From RGIG1902 sp034926865 (GTDB taxonomy: Bacteria > Bacillota > Clostridia > Oscillospirales > Butyricicoccaceae), in contig JAYFQP010000024.1 of assembly GCA_034926865.1 (NCBI GenBank), forward strand, positions 48,309 to 112,308: a DNA stretch of 64,000 bases, read 5' to 3'. Made by a program: the position numbers and the translations under genes. Numbering within the stretch: position 1 is the stretch's first letter; every line of letters starts with the position of its first letter. The notes beneath the pieces were generated by a model that saw only the letters and a list, made by a program, of their open reading frames with translations, ran no database searches and was not told the DNA's origin. Shown here piece after piece: positions 19,063 to 27,536 of this stretch.

Positions 19063-19439
19063 GCAGTTTGAGCGATGTTATGAGTCAGACTATATCGAAG
19101 ATCAAAGAGCTTGTTGATGTCAATACAGTGATCGGAAACCCGATAACCACTATTGACGGAACAACTCTTATACCCGTTTCAAAAGTTACTTTCGGATTTG
19201 CCTCCGGTGGAATGGATGGCAAAGACAAGGCTGATAAGCCCTCTGTCGGAGCGGGCAGCGGAGCAGGGGTTTCTATCGTGCCAATAGCGTTTATTGTTGT
19301 TTCAGGCGGTAATGTAAGAATGATCTATATCGATCCGCCAGCCAATTCATCTCTTGATAAGGTGATCGATATGGTTCCTGGAATAATAGATAAGTTTAAG
19401 AAGGAAAAGCATCAGGATTCTTCAGAAGAAGTATATTGA
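19059..19439 (+). CDS. ytfJ: GerW/YtfJ family spore protein
   Basis: 126-aa soluble protein of the GerW (YtfJ) family, required for proper germination in Bacillus. The characteristic pattern is present: VNTVIGNPITTIDGTTLIPVSK, then a Gly-rich loop (GAGSGAGVSIVPIAFIVV) and a D-P-rich C-terminus. In Bacillus the gene is sigma-F dependent; no such promoter was recognised here and the ATG overlaps the DUF2953 stop by 4 bp, so it is read from the scp operon at least in part. Confidence 0.93.
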   Translation: MSSLSDVMSQTISKIKELVDVNTVIGNPITTIDGTTLIPVSKVTFGFASGGMDGKDKADKPSVGAGSGAGVSIVPIAFIVVSGGNVRMIYIDPPANSSLDKVIDMVPGIIDKFKKEKHQDSSEEVY

Positions 19440-19451
19440 TTTCATAATTTT

Positions 19452-19487
19452 CAAATCACCCCAATAAATTGTTCTTGGGGTGATTTG
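19452..19487 (+). promoter_or_regulatory. 13-bp hairpin enclosing the dacF ribosome-binding site
   Basis: CAAATCACCCCAA (19452-19464) pairs perfectly with 19475-19487 across a 10-nt loop. The 3' arm contains GGGGTGAT (19477-19484), the SD of dacF. No T-run follows, so it is not a simple terminator. Confidence 0.7.
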
Positions 19488-19488
19488 G

Positions 19489-20598
19489 TTGATAGTTAAA
19501 AAAATTATTGGTTTTTCTGTTGCGGTACTACTGTGCTTTTGTGAATGTACGAGTATTAATGCTGTGCAGGTGTCAGCAAAGAGCGCTGTTCTTTATGATC
19601 CGCTGACAGGAATGATTTTGGAAAGCAAGAATCCGGATGAATGTTTACCCATGGCAAGCACTACTAAAATAATGACCGCTCTGGTGGCTTTGTCGATATA
19701 TGATCTTGACAAAGAGGTAACCATATTGCCGGGTTGGACAGGGGCAGAGGGGTCTTCCATGTATCTTAAAGCCGGGGAAAAAATGAAGGTCTCTGACCTT
19801 ATCTACGGTCTTATGCTTATGAGCGGCAATGATGCCGCGGTCGCTCTTTCGGCGATGCTGACGGGAAACACAGATGATTTCGTCACTTTAATGAACAGGA
19901 CTGCCAAGGAGCTTGGAATGACCTCAAGTTCATTCGAGAATCCTAATGGACTTGATGGGGATAACCACTATTCTACGGCTTCCGATATGGCTCTCCTTGC
20001 GGCAGCGGCGATGAAAAATTCGGTTTTTCGCGAAATTGTCGCGAAAAAGAGCATTCAGGCCGGCGGCAGGTATATGACGAATCACAACAGACTTTTGTCG
20101 CTATATTCTGATGCCTGCGGAATAAAAACAGGTTATACAAAGAAATCTGGCAGATGTCTTGTGAGTGCGGCCGAGAGAGACGGGCGAGAGCTGATAGCTG
20201 TCACATTGTCGGCTCCAGATGACTGGAATGATCATATGTCCCTTTATGAAAGCGCTTTCAGCCAGCTTTCGTCAGAATCGCTTTTAAGATCAGGTGAAGT
20301 TGGCAGTGCTTATATTGCATCTGGTACTACATCAAATTGTCCTCTTTATGTAAATGAAGGTTTCACGATTGGGGTATTTCCCGGCGAGCGTGAGCGTATT
20401 AAAATAACTATTTGTGGCCCGCGAATTGTATATGCTCCAGTATATGCAGGCGACAAGTATGGACATATCATTGTAACTCTTGATGGCAATCAGCTTTTTT
20501 CAACAGATGTATATTATAAAAATGATATTGAGCAGATGGTCTATGCCGAGAATGAAGGCTTTTGGTCAGGACTGTTCGATTGGATATTTAGGAAGTAA
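19489..20598 (+). CDS. dacF: D-alanyl-D-alanine carboxypeptidase (S11, DacF-like)
   Basis: Low-molecular-weight penicillin-binding protein that trims the terminal D-Ala of peptidoglycan stem peptides, here most likely in spore cortex or forespore wall. A signal peptide occupies about residues 1-26; the S11 motifs are intact: SxxK as STTK (57-60), SGN (112-114) and KTG (213-215), and a C-terminal beta domain follows. Length 369 aa. Start taken at TTG 19489, placed behind GGGGTGAT; a GTG at 19480 lies inside the SD itself. The gene is directly followed by rluB. Confidence 0.92.
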   Translation: MIVKKIIGFSVAVLLCFCECTSINAVQVSAKSAVLYDPLTGMILESKNPDECLPMASTTKIMTALVALSIYDLDKEVTILPGWTGAEGSSMYLKAGEKMKVSDLIYGLMLMSGNDAAVALSAMLTGNTDDFVTLMNRTAKELGMTSSSFENPNGLDGDNHYSTASDMALLAAAAMKNSVFREIVAKKSIQAGGRYMTNHNRLLSLYSDACGIKTGYTKKSGRCLVSAAERDGRELIAVTLSAPDDWNDHMSLYESAFSQLSSESLLRSGEVGSAYIASGTTSNCPLYVNEGFTIGVFPGERERIKITICGPRIVYAPVYAGDKYGHIIVTLDGNQLFSTDVYYKNDIEQMVYAENEGFWSGLFDWIFRK

Positions 20599-20601
20599 AA
20601 A

Positions 20602-21321
20602 GTGAAAGAAAGATTACAGAAAATTTTATCCCAAAAAGGTATTTCTTCAAGAAGAAAAGCCGAGGAATACATAGAAAGCGGAGCTGTCAAGGTAAACGGC
20701 ATTACAGCATCTTTGGGAGATCGTGCCGATCCTGAACGCGACGAAATAATTGTTTTTGGAAAAAGTATCGCAACATATGAGGAAAAGGTGTATATTATCC
20801 TCAATAAGCCACGTGGATATGTGACTACATTATCTGATGAAGCGTCAAGGCCAACAGTATTGGATCTGGTACGGGATATTCCGCAGAGGATATATCCTGT
20901 TGGAAGGCTAGATATGCACTCTGAAGGCTTGCTTCTGATGACCAATGACGGGGAACTTACAAACAACCTTACGCATCCTTCACATAAGGTTTATAAGACA
21001 TATCTTTTAAATCTTATCTACGATAATGGCAAGCCAGATATACCTGCAGAAACACTATTGTCGAGACCTCTGACAATTGACGGTGTAAGACTTTCGCCTG
21101 CAAAGTGCCGAAAGGTGATTGACCTTGACGATGGGTGCATTATGACTATCAGCATTCGTGAGGGCAAAAATCGTCAGATAAGGCGTATGTGTACACAATG
21201 TGGATTTACGGTTCGTTCACTAAAGCGGGTAGCCATCGGGAAACTCATTCTTTCTGACCTCAAAAGCGGAACCTACAGGCATCTTTCTGACAAAGAGGTG
21301 GAGTACCTCAAGACCCTGTGA
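20602..21321 (+). CDS. rluB: Pseudouridine synthase RluB-type
   Basis: Modifies 23S rRNA helix 93 region in the RsuA/RluB family. The N-terminal S4 domain (LQKILSQKGISSRRKAEEYI, residues 3-22) precedes the catalytic domain with VGRLDMHSEGLLLMTNDG, whose Asp is the nucleophile, and the KGRNRQIRRM-like EGKNRQIRRMC block. Length 239 aa is normal. GTG start at 20602, 3 bp after dacF; the order dacF-rluB is common in Firmicutes. Confidence 0.95.
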   Translation: MKERLQKILSQKGISSRRKAEEYIESGAVKVNGITASLGDRADPERDEIIVFGKSIATYEEKVYIILNKPRGYVTTLSDEASRPTVLDLVRDIPQRIYPVGRLDMHSEGLLLMTNDGELTNNLTHPSHKVYKTYLLNLIYDNGKPDIPAETLLSRPLTIDGVRLSPAKCRKVIDLDDGCIMTISIREGKNRQIRRMCTQCGFTVRSLKRVAIGKLILSDLKSGTYRHLSDKEVEYLKTL

Positions 21322-21370
21322 TCTGCATATGCAAAACAAGATGTGTTTGGCGTATGCGGGAAACTGCATA

Positions 21371-21399
21371 TTGAAATGTCATTAAAAAAGTCTTATAGA
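21371..21399 (+). promoter_or_regulatory. Possible promoter before the RpiR-type regulator
   Basis: TTGAAA (21371-21376), 17 bp, TATAGA (21394-21399). The implied leader before ATG 21415 would be only about 9 nt, which lowers confidence. Confidence 0.3.
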
Positions 21400-21414
21400 A
21401 TGGGCGGTAGAGTT

Positions 21415-22260
21415 ATGAAGCGCATAAATGAAGCTATTGCAGAGAAATACCCGGGCTTTACAAAAGGGCAGCGGATGCTGGCGGCATTTGTCAGCGAACA
21501 TTGTGATAAGGCCGCTTTCATGAGTTCCTTCGAGCTTGCTTCGGTATCCGGTGTCAGCCAGTCGACGGTCATGCGCTTTGCCTTGGCCCTTGGCTATAAC
21601 GGCTATACCGAGTTCCAGGATGCACTTCAGCTAGAACTCAAATATCGTTTGTCCACGTTGTCAAGATTTGAGCTTATGGCTGATAATCCCGATGATAGGG
21701 ATGTATTTGAGGGTATAGCAGCTACTGATGCTCTCAATATCAAGAAGAATGTAAGCCTAAATCCTGTAGATGCAATAAAAAATCTCTGCATGAGGTTGTC
21801 ATTCAGCTCGAAAATATATATTTACGGGCAAGGCTATGCTTCTGCTGCCGCTCAATACCTGTGCTTATACCTGGATGTTCTGCTGACAAATGTCTGCTGT
21901 GTCAATCAGATGGGAATTGAGCCCATCTCAGCGGTATCAGATATCGATTCCGGCGACCTGCTGCTCATAATCAGCTTTCCTATACATTCGGATGCTACAA
22001 AAAAACTTGCTGCTTATGCAAGATATCGTGATGCATGTATTGTGACCATAAGCGAAGGTGTAAAGTCTGAAATAGCCAACTATGCAGATATAAATCTGGT
22101 ATCGGAATATGGAGATTACGGGATAAATGGAACTTTGGCTCCACTGATATCTCTTTGTGGCAGCATAATTTGTATTTTGGCGAAAAACGATGAAAAAGCT
22201 CAGCGAAAGCTTAGGCTTTCTGAAGAAGCGGCAAGCTTTGCGCCGCAGGAGATAAAATGA
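21415..22260 (+). CDS. MurR/RpiR family transcriptional regulator
   Basis: 281-aa regulator with an N-terminal helix-turn-helix (FELASVSGVSQSTVMRFALALGYNGYTEFQ, roughly residues 35-68 in pieces) and a C-terminal SIS sugar-phosphate-binding domain (IYIYGQGYASAAAQYLCLYL onward, with DLLLIISFPIHS). Such proteins sense phosphosugars, but no sugar operon is adjacent, so the ligand and targets are unknown. Start taken at ATG 21415, which matches the family N-terminus MKRINEAIAEKYP; upstream in-frame ATGs would add non-conserved residues. It overlaps the next gene by 4 bp (ATGA). Confidence 0.9.
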   Translation: MKRINEAIAEKYPGFTKGQRMLAAFVSEHCDKAAFMSSFELASVSGVSQSTVMRFALALGYNGYTEFQDALQLELKYRLSTLSRFELMADNPDDRDVFEGIAATDALNIKKNVSLNPVDAIKNLCMRLSFSSKIYIYGQGYASAAAQYLCLYLDVLLTNVCCVNQMGIEPISAVSDIDSGDLLLIISFPIHSDATKKLAAYARYRDACIVTISEGVKSEIANYADINLVSEYGDYGINGTLAPLISLCGSIICILAKNDEKAQRKLRLSEEAASFAPQEIK

Positions 22261-23495
22261 AAATAGCGGTTATCGGGGCCGGGGCTTCCGGAATGATGGC
22301 GGCAATTACTGCCGCGCGTCAGGGAGCTGATGTATTTGTTGTGGAAAGGAATTCCCGGCCGGGAATAAAACTAAATATAACAGGCAAGGGCCGATGTAAT
22401 GTCACCAATGCCTGTGATGTCCAGACAATGATAAAAAATGTGCCGGGCAACGGAAGATTTTTATATAGTGCATTCAACAGTTTTGATTCTGCTGCGACTG
22501 TAGAATTCTTTGAAAGTGCGGGCGTTTTGTTAAAGACAGAACGCGGAGACAGGATATTTCCCGTTTCTGACAGAGCAATGGATGTGACCGATGCCTTAGT
22601 ATTAACAATGAAAAAGCTAAATATAAAGATAATAACTGATAAAGCAGTGGAAATCAAAAGGGATTCAAACGGGGTCTCTGCTGTTGTCGGCGAGCATGGA
22701 CATTATGCATGCGATAAAGTAATTTTAGCGTCCGGCGGGCGCTCATATCCAAAAACAGGCTCCGATGGCAGCGGGTATAAACTTGCAAAAGCCCTTGGAC
22801 ATACGATTACAAAGATACGTCCTTCACTCGTTCCGCTTGAGGCAAAGGGAAACATACCTGCAAGGCTTGAGGGGCTTTCTTTAAGAAATATTAGAGTATC
22901 GCTTTTGAAAAACGGCGAAGAAATTTATAGTGATTTCGGAGAAATGATATTTACAAGACACGGGGTGTCAGGGCCCGTTATTTTAAGCTCCTCCGCCCAT
23001 GTGGCTCGCGAGGAGCTTTTCCCATGCATACTGTCGATAGATCTGAAGCCGGCGCTTGACGAGCAGACGTTGGATAAGCGTGTTATACGCGACTTTGAAG
23101 AAAATTTGAACAGAGATTTTGCCAATTCTCTTGGGAAACTTTTGCCATCAAAACTTATTCCGGTAATCGTTGAGCTTTCCGGGATACCGGGAGACAAAAA
23201 AGTAAATGTTATAACAAAGACAGAAAGAGCTTCGCTTGTGCACACTATCAAAGCTTTTCAGCTTGAAATAACTGGAGCCGGCCCGTTTGAGGAGGCCATT
23301 ATAACCGCCGGAGGTGTTTCGGTAAAAGAGATAGATCCAAGAACTATGGAATCAAAGCTTGTTCCAGGGCTTTATTTTGCGGGAGAAATCATAGATGTTG
23401 ACGCATATACGGGCGGATTTAATTTACAGATAGCCTGGTCGACAGGCTTTAAAGCCGGTTTGTCGGCAGCGGGAGAGGATGAGCTTTTTGAGTAG
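22257..23495 (+). CDS. BaiN/HI0933-family FAD-dependent oxidoreductase
   Basis: Flavoprotein of 412 aa in the HI0933 (YhiN, BaiN-like) family. The N-terminal dinucleotide-binding motif is GAGASGMMAAITAARQG, followed by GIKLNITGKGRCNVTNAC and VILASGGRSYPKTGSDGSG, and near the C-terminus GLYFAGEIIDVDAYTGGFN with the FAD-contacting region. The physiological substrate of most members is unknown; bile-acid dehydroxylation is only one case, and nothing here indicates it. Coupled to the RpiR gene and to cmk. Confidence 0.92.
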   Translation: MKIAVIGAGASGMMAAITAARQGADVFVVERNSRPGIKLNITGKGRCNVTNACDVQTMIKNVPGNGRFLYSAFNSFDSAATVEFFESAGVLLKTERGDRIFPVSDRAMDVTDALVLTMKKLNIKIITDKAVEIKRDSNGVSAVVGEHGHYACDKVILASGGRSYPKTGSDGSGYKLAKALGHTITKIRPSLVPLEAKGNIPARLEGLSLRNIRVSLLKNGEEIYSDFGEMIFTRHGVSGPVILSSSAHVAREELFPCILSIDLKPALDEQTLDKRVIRDFEENLNRDFANSLGKLLPSKLIPVIVELSGIPGDKKVNVITKTERASLVHTIKAFQLEITGAGPFEEAIITAGGVSVKEIDPRTMESKLVPGLYFAGEIIDVDAYTGGFNLQIAWSTGFKAGLSAAGEDELFE

Positions 23496-24165
23496 GGTTA
23501 ACATAGCTATAGATGGGCCATCTGGGGCTGGGAAAAGCACCTTGGCAAAGATGATGGCAGAAGAGCTTGGATTTATATATGTTGACACAGGAGCGATGTA
23601 TAGGGCCATCGGGCTTCATGTATTGAGAAATGGTATAGATGTGTCGCATAAAGAAGATATTGAGAGATGCCTTGATGATATCTGTATAGATATTCGGTAT
23701 ATAGACAATGCCCAACGAGTTATACTTAATGGAGAAGATGTATCCGGTCTAATACGAACAGAGGAAGTATCAAAATATGCATCGGATGTATCTGCACTTC
23801 CTGCTGTAAGAAAATTTCTGCTGTCACTTCAAAGGAACCTTGCGGAAAAAAATAGTGTCATAATGGATGGACGTGATATAGGGACAGTTATTCTCCCTCA
23901 CGCTGAAATAAAGATATTTCTCACGGCATGTGATTTTGACCGCGCGAGAAGGCGTTACAGCGAACTCCTTGAAAAGGGGCATGATGTCACCTTTGAAGGT
24001 GTTTTAGAGAGTATCAGGCAAAGAGATAAAAATGACTGCGAGAGAGAGCTGGCCCCTTTGCACCCGGCAAAGGATGCCGTAATTGTTGACACTACTGGAT
24101 TGACCCTGTCTCAGGCAACGGAAATTTTGAGAAAAGTTATCAGGGAGAAGATGCCTAATGTTTAA
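23479..24165 (+). CDS. cmk: (d)CMP kinase
   Basis: Phosphorylates CMP and dCMP with ATP. P-loop IDGPSGAGKST (about residues 11-21), the YVDTGAMYRAI CMP-binding block, DGRDIGT, and the lid region DFDRARRRYSEL are all present; 228 aa. ATG at 23479 overlaps the upstream gene by 17 bp; the TTG at 23488 is better spaced from GGGAGAGG and is an equally possible start. cmk-plsC-ispH-rpsA is the conserved Clostridia order. Confidence 0.95.
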   Translation: MSFLSRVNIAIDGPSGAGKSTLAKMMAEELGFIYVDTGAMYRAIGLHVLRNGIDVSHKEDIERCLDDICIDIRYIDNAQRVILNGEDVSGLIRTEEVSKYASDVSALPAVRKFLLSLQRNLAEKNSVIMDGRDIGTVILPHAEIKIFLTACDFDRARRRYSELLEKGHDVTFEGVLESIRQRDKNDCERELAPLHPAKDAVIVDTTGLTLSQATEILRKVIREKMPNV

Positions 24166-24748
24166 AATCGCTTATTGGATAATATACATCTGCCTTTGGC
24201 CAATTTATCGCTTTAAGTTTATCGGCAAAGAAAATATTATAAAAGGAGCCGCCATTGTTTGCGGAAATCATACTGCAAACATAGATTCGGTTCTTGTTAT
24301 TCTTGCTCTCGGAGATAAAAAACAATATGCCGCGATGGCAAAAAAAGAGTTATTCAACGTGCCTGTATTAAGATTGCTTTTGAAAGCATTTGGAGCATAT
24401 CCAGTTGACAGGGGCGGAAATGATCTTAGTGCCATAAAATATTCGCTTAAAGCGCTAAAAGAGGGAGAAAAGCTGGTTATTTTCCCTGAGGGTACAAGAG
24501 TAAAAGGCGGTATGGAGAGTGTGGCTAAGTCAGGCAGCAGCATGCTTGCGCTTAAGGCGAAAGCCCCGATAATTCCTGTATACATAACTCCCGGCCAAAA
24601 GGCATTTAAGGGATGTACCCTCACATTTGGGAAGCCCTATTACCCGTTTGTTGAGGGAAAGCCCACATCGGAAGACTATCATCGGGTAACTGAGGAAATC
24701 ATGAAGCGTATCAGAGAAATACCTCAGGCCGGAAGGTTAAACAAATGA
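24158..24748 (+). CDS. plsC: 1-acyl-sn-glycerol-3-phosphate acyltransferase
   Basis: Membrane-associated acyltransferase of phosphatidic acid synthesis, 196 aa. It carries the HX4D box as NHTANID (near residue 38) and the second substrate motif FPEGTR (near residue 112), with an N-terminal hydrophobic segment (residues 4-18). ATG 24158 overlaps cmk by 8 bp, and its stop overlaps the ispH start (ATGA). Confidence 0.93.
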   Translation: MFKIAYWIIYICLWPIYRFKFIGKENIIKGAAIVCGNHTANIDSVLVILALGDKKQYAAMAKKELFNVPVLRLLLKAFGAYPVDRGGNDLSAIKYSLKALKEGEKLVIFPEGTRVKGGMESVAKSGSSMLALKAKAPIIPVYITPGQKAFKGCTLTFGKPYYPFVEGKPTSEDYHRVTEEIMKRIREIPQAGRLNK

Positions 24749-26691
24749 ACATCGTGACTGCAAAAACAGCGGGTTTCTGCTTCGGGGTTAAAAGAGCTGT
24801 TGATATGGCATTTAATGAGGTCAAGCAGCATGGATTTGTTTATTCCGCCGGGCCGCTTATACATAACGACAGCGTGCTGGCTGAGCTTGAACATTTGGGC
24901 GTGAAAATGCTTAATGACACAGAGCTTCCTCATGAGGGGAGCAGAGTCATAATAAGGGCACACGGACTTCCGAAAGAAGATATGCAAAAACTTGAAGCAT
25001 CGGGCTGTGTGCTGGTAGATGCGACATGCCCCAAGGTAGAGAAAATCCATGATATTGTTGCACACCAGTCGTCCGAAGGCCGCCATATACTCATAATAGG
25101 GCAGGCGAATCATCCCGAGGTCAGAGGTATTGCGTCCAGATGTTTTGACTTTACAATAGCCTGCAGCGATGAAGAAATCGACAGTTTTATTGAGAAATAT
25201 AACAGCCAAAAAATAGCCGTTGTTTGCCAGACTACTTTCAGCACAAAAAAATACGAGCAGTTTGTAAATAAATTAAAAAACTCTTGTAATAGCATACTGT
25301 TTTTTGATACAATATGTAAGGCAACCGAATCCAGGCAGGCAGATGCCTTTATTTGGGCGTCACGGTCGGACGGGGTTATTGTTATCGGCGATCAGAAGAG
25401 CAGCAATTCAAAAAATCTCTATGAGCTGTGCCGCAGTTTGTGCGGGAATACGGTGTTTATTTCGGAGGCCGGGCAGCTCGATACCTCAAGATTTAAGAAT
25501 TGCAGCGATATTTTCATAACCGCCGGTGCCTCAACACCTGATTCGATAATTAAGGAGGTTAACAGGAAGATGACTGAAGAAAACACAAACATCAACGATG
25601 AAAGCTTCGAAGAACTTTTGGAGCACTCCCTCAAAACTTTACATACAGGAGAAAAGGTATCGGGCATAATCACACAAATCAACGCAACTGATATTCATGT
25701 TGATTTGGGCGTTAAGCAAGCTGGTTATATTCCTATGGTTGAGCTTTCAGATGATCCTACCTTTAATGTTGGAGAGAGCATTAAAATCGGTGATGAGATC
25801 GAAGCTTATGTTATGCGTGTGAATGATGTCGAGGGCCTTATAATGCTCTCAAAGAAGCGCCTCGATGCTGTTAAGAACTGGGAAAAGCTTGAAACTGCAT
25901 ATGAGAATAAAGCTACCGTTGAGGGCGTAATTGTAGATCAAAACAAGGGTGGAGTCATCGCTTCTGTTATGGGCGTAAGGGTGTTCATCCCCGCCAGCCA
26001 GACCGGCCTGCCCAGAGATGCCTCATTTGATTCGATGATGAAGACTTCGTATAAGATGCGCATTACCGAGATCAACCGTCAGAGAAGAAGAGTTGTTGGA
26101 TCGATAAAAGTTGTTTCTTCTGAAAATCGCAAAGAAGCAGCTTCGAAGATTTGGGATAATATTGCTGTTGGAAAAGTTTATAAGGGTATTGTAAAATCCT
26201 TCACCAGTTATGGCGCCTTTGTAGACATCGGCGGAGTTGACGGCATGGTTCATATTTCTGAGCTTTCATGGAATCGTGTTAAGCATCCTTCTGATGTTTT
26301 GACAATCGGCCAGGAGGTCGAGGTATATGTTATTGCGCTTGACGCCGAGAAGAAAAAGATATCTCTGGGTTATAGGCGTGCTGATGAGAACCCTTGGGCT
26401 AAGTTTGAATCAACTTACAATAAAGGCGATGTAGTCAATGTCAAGGTAGTTAAGTTTATGCCTTTTGGCGCTTTTGCCGAAGTTCTTCCCGGCGTTGATG
26501 GCCTTATCCATATATCTCAGATTGTTGCTGACCGCAGAATCGGGAAGCCTGATGAGGCCCTCCAGATTGGTCAGATGGTAGATGTTAAGATTACGGATAT
26601 TGACAGTGAGAAAAAGAAGATATCTCTTAGCATCCGCGCTTTACTTGATCCTGCTTCAGATAAGACAGCAGAATCCGAGACAGCTGAATAA
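24745..26691 (+). CDS. ispH: Fusion of HMBPP reductase (IspH) and ribosomal protein S1
   Basis: 648-aa bifunctional polypeptide known from Clostridia. Residues 1-275 are 4-hydroxy-3-methylbut-2-enyl diphosphate reductase, the last step of the DXP pathway, with the Fe-S cysteines Cys12 (GFCFGVKRAV), Cys95 (DATCPKV) and Cys191 (FDTICKATESRQ). Residues about 300-632 are four S1 RNA-binding domains (starting near 301, 388, 475 and 560), resembling the short S1 of Gram-positives. At the junction a strong SD (AAGGAGG, 25552-25558) precedes an in-frame ATG at 25570 (Met276), so free S1 may also be made. A terminator follows. Confidence 0.95.
   Translation: MNIVTAKTAGFCFGVKRAVDMAFNEVKQHGFVYSAGPLIHNDSVLAELEHLGVKMLNDTELPHEGSRVIIRAHGLPKEDMQKLEASGCVLVDATCPKVEKIHDIVAHQSSEGRHILIIGQANHPEVRGIASRCFDFTIACSDEEIDSFIEKYNSQKIAVVCQTTFSTKKYEQFVNKLKNSCNSILFFDTICKATESRQADAFIWASRSDGVIVIGDQKSSNSKNLYELCRSLCGNTVFISEAGQLDTSRFKNCSDIFITAGASTPDSIIKEVNRKMTEENTNINDESFEELLEHSLKTLHTGEKVSGIITQINATDIHVDLGVKQAGYIPMVELSDDPTFNVGESIKIGDEIEAYVMRVNDVEGLIMLSKKRLDAVKNWEKLETAYENKATVEGVIVDQNKGGVIASVMGVRVFIPASQTGLPRDASFDSMMKTSYKMRITEINRQRRRVVGSIKVVSSENRKEAASKIWDNIAVGKVYKGIVKSFTSYGAFVDIGGVDGMVHISELSWNRVKHPSDVLTIGQEVEVYVIALDAEKKKISLGYRRADENPWAKFESTYNKGDVVNVKVVKFMPFGAFAEVLPGVDGLIHISQIVADRRIGKPDEALQIGQMVDVKITDIDSEKKKISLSIRALLDPASDKTAESETAE
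25552..25572 (+). promoter_or_regulatory. Internal ribosome-binding site and start for S1
   Basis: AAGGAGGT (25552-25559) and ATG (25570-25572) lie inside the ispH-rpsA fusion, in frame, exactly at the domain junction. Initiation here would give a 373-aa S1-like protein. Confidence 0.6.
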
Positions 26692-26702
26692 TAAAATGCT
26701 TT

Positions 26703-26739
26703 AAAGCGCCGCCAATCATGGCGGCGCTTTTATTTTTTA
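26703..26739 (+). terminator. Intrinsic terminator after ispH-rpsA
   Basis: 12-bp perfect stem (26703-26714 with 26719-26730), 4-nt loop ATCA, then TTTATTTTTTAT. Confidence 0.93.
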
Positions 26740-26797
26740 TTCGAAAAATCACCTCTTTTTATATCACAGAATAAGATATGGCATGGGAGGTGTGGAT

Positions 26798-27499
26798 ATG
26801 AGGCGTTTAAGATCCTACCGATTTGTAAGGCGTGTGCGTGACCGTATGCCGCTTATCTGGCTTTTTATCATATTTCTTGTGGCTACAATATCGTTTCTTA
26901 CGATTGAAATCAAGCTCAGGCCGCTTGTAAAGGCGTATGCAGAAGGTCGCGCTAAATATATAGCTACAATCGCTATTAATGAGGCTGTAGAGGAAGAGCT
27001 TGAAAATCAAGGAGGGGTATATGATAATCTTGTCTTCTTTGAAAAAAATAATAACGGAGATATACTTGCCCTAAAAACGGATTCAGTAAAAATAAACCGG
27101 CTAAAGTCATCTATTGTGTCTCGCATAAACGATAAAATAAATGCTGCCAGTTCAACTAAGATTGAGGTAGCTCTTGGCAACATAATAAACGGTGAGCTTT
27201 TTTCAGGACGCGGACCCAAAATTCCCATACTTCTTCAGATGGTCAACAGCGCTAACGCATCGTTTATAAGCGAATTTACCCATGCGGGAATAAACCAGAC
27301 CAGGCACAGGATACTAATTGAAACTGATGTCGGAATGAGTGTACTGCTTCCAGGAGGAAGGGCATATTTCGAGGTTACATCACAGGTAAACATAGCTGAG
27401 ACAATAATTGTTGGATCGGTGCCAAATTCTTATACAGACATTGTAGATTCAAGAGAAAGCCTTGTCGAAAAATATAATGACTATGGTGAAAGAAACTGA
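26798..27499 (+). CDS. yunB: Sporulation protein YunB
   Basis: 233-aa protein of the YunB family, made in the mother cell in Bacillus. An N-terminal transmembrane helix (about residues 16-38) is followed by an extracytoplasmic domain with AINEAVEEEL, PIGTALGNIINGELF-like VALGNIINGELFSGRGPKIPI and a C-terminal LLPGGRAYFEVTSQVNIAETIIVG block typical of the family. Start at ATG 26798 after GGGAGGTG. It is a single gene between two regulatory boundaries: the rpsA terminator and the ligA promoter. I did not recognise a convincing sigma-E promoter upstream. Confidence 0.9.
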   Translation: MRRLRSYRFVRRVRDRMPLIWLFIIFLVATISFLTIEIKLRPLVKAYAEGRAKYIATIAINEAVEEELENQGGVYDNLVFFEKNNNGDILALKTDSVKINRLKSSIVSRINDKINAASSTKIEVALGNIINGELFSGRGPKIPILLQMVNSANASFISEFTHAGINQTRHRILIETDVGMSVLLPGGRAYFEVTSQVNIAETIIVGSVPNSYTDIVDSRESLVEKYNDYGERN

Positions 27500-27505
27500 T
27501 ATAAT
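27497..27505 (+). promoter_or_regulatory. Extended -10 promoter of ligA
   Basis: TGATATAAT (TGn plus consensus TATAAT) 32 bp before the ligA ATG, inside the end of yunB. No good -35, as expected for an extended -10 promoter. Confidence 0.55.
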
Positions 27506-27536
27506 TTATATAGCATGCACAGGGAGTGACGATAAA

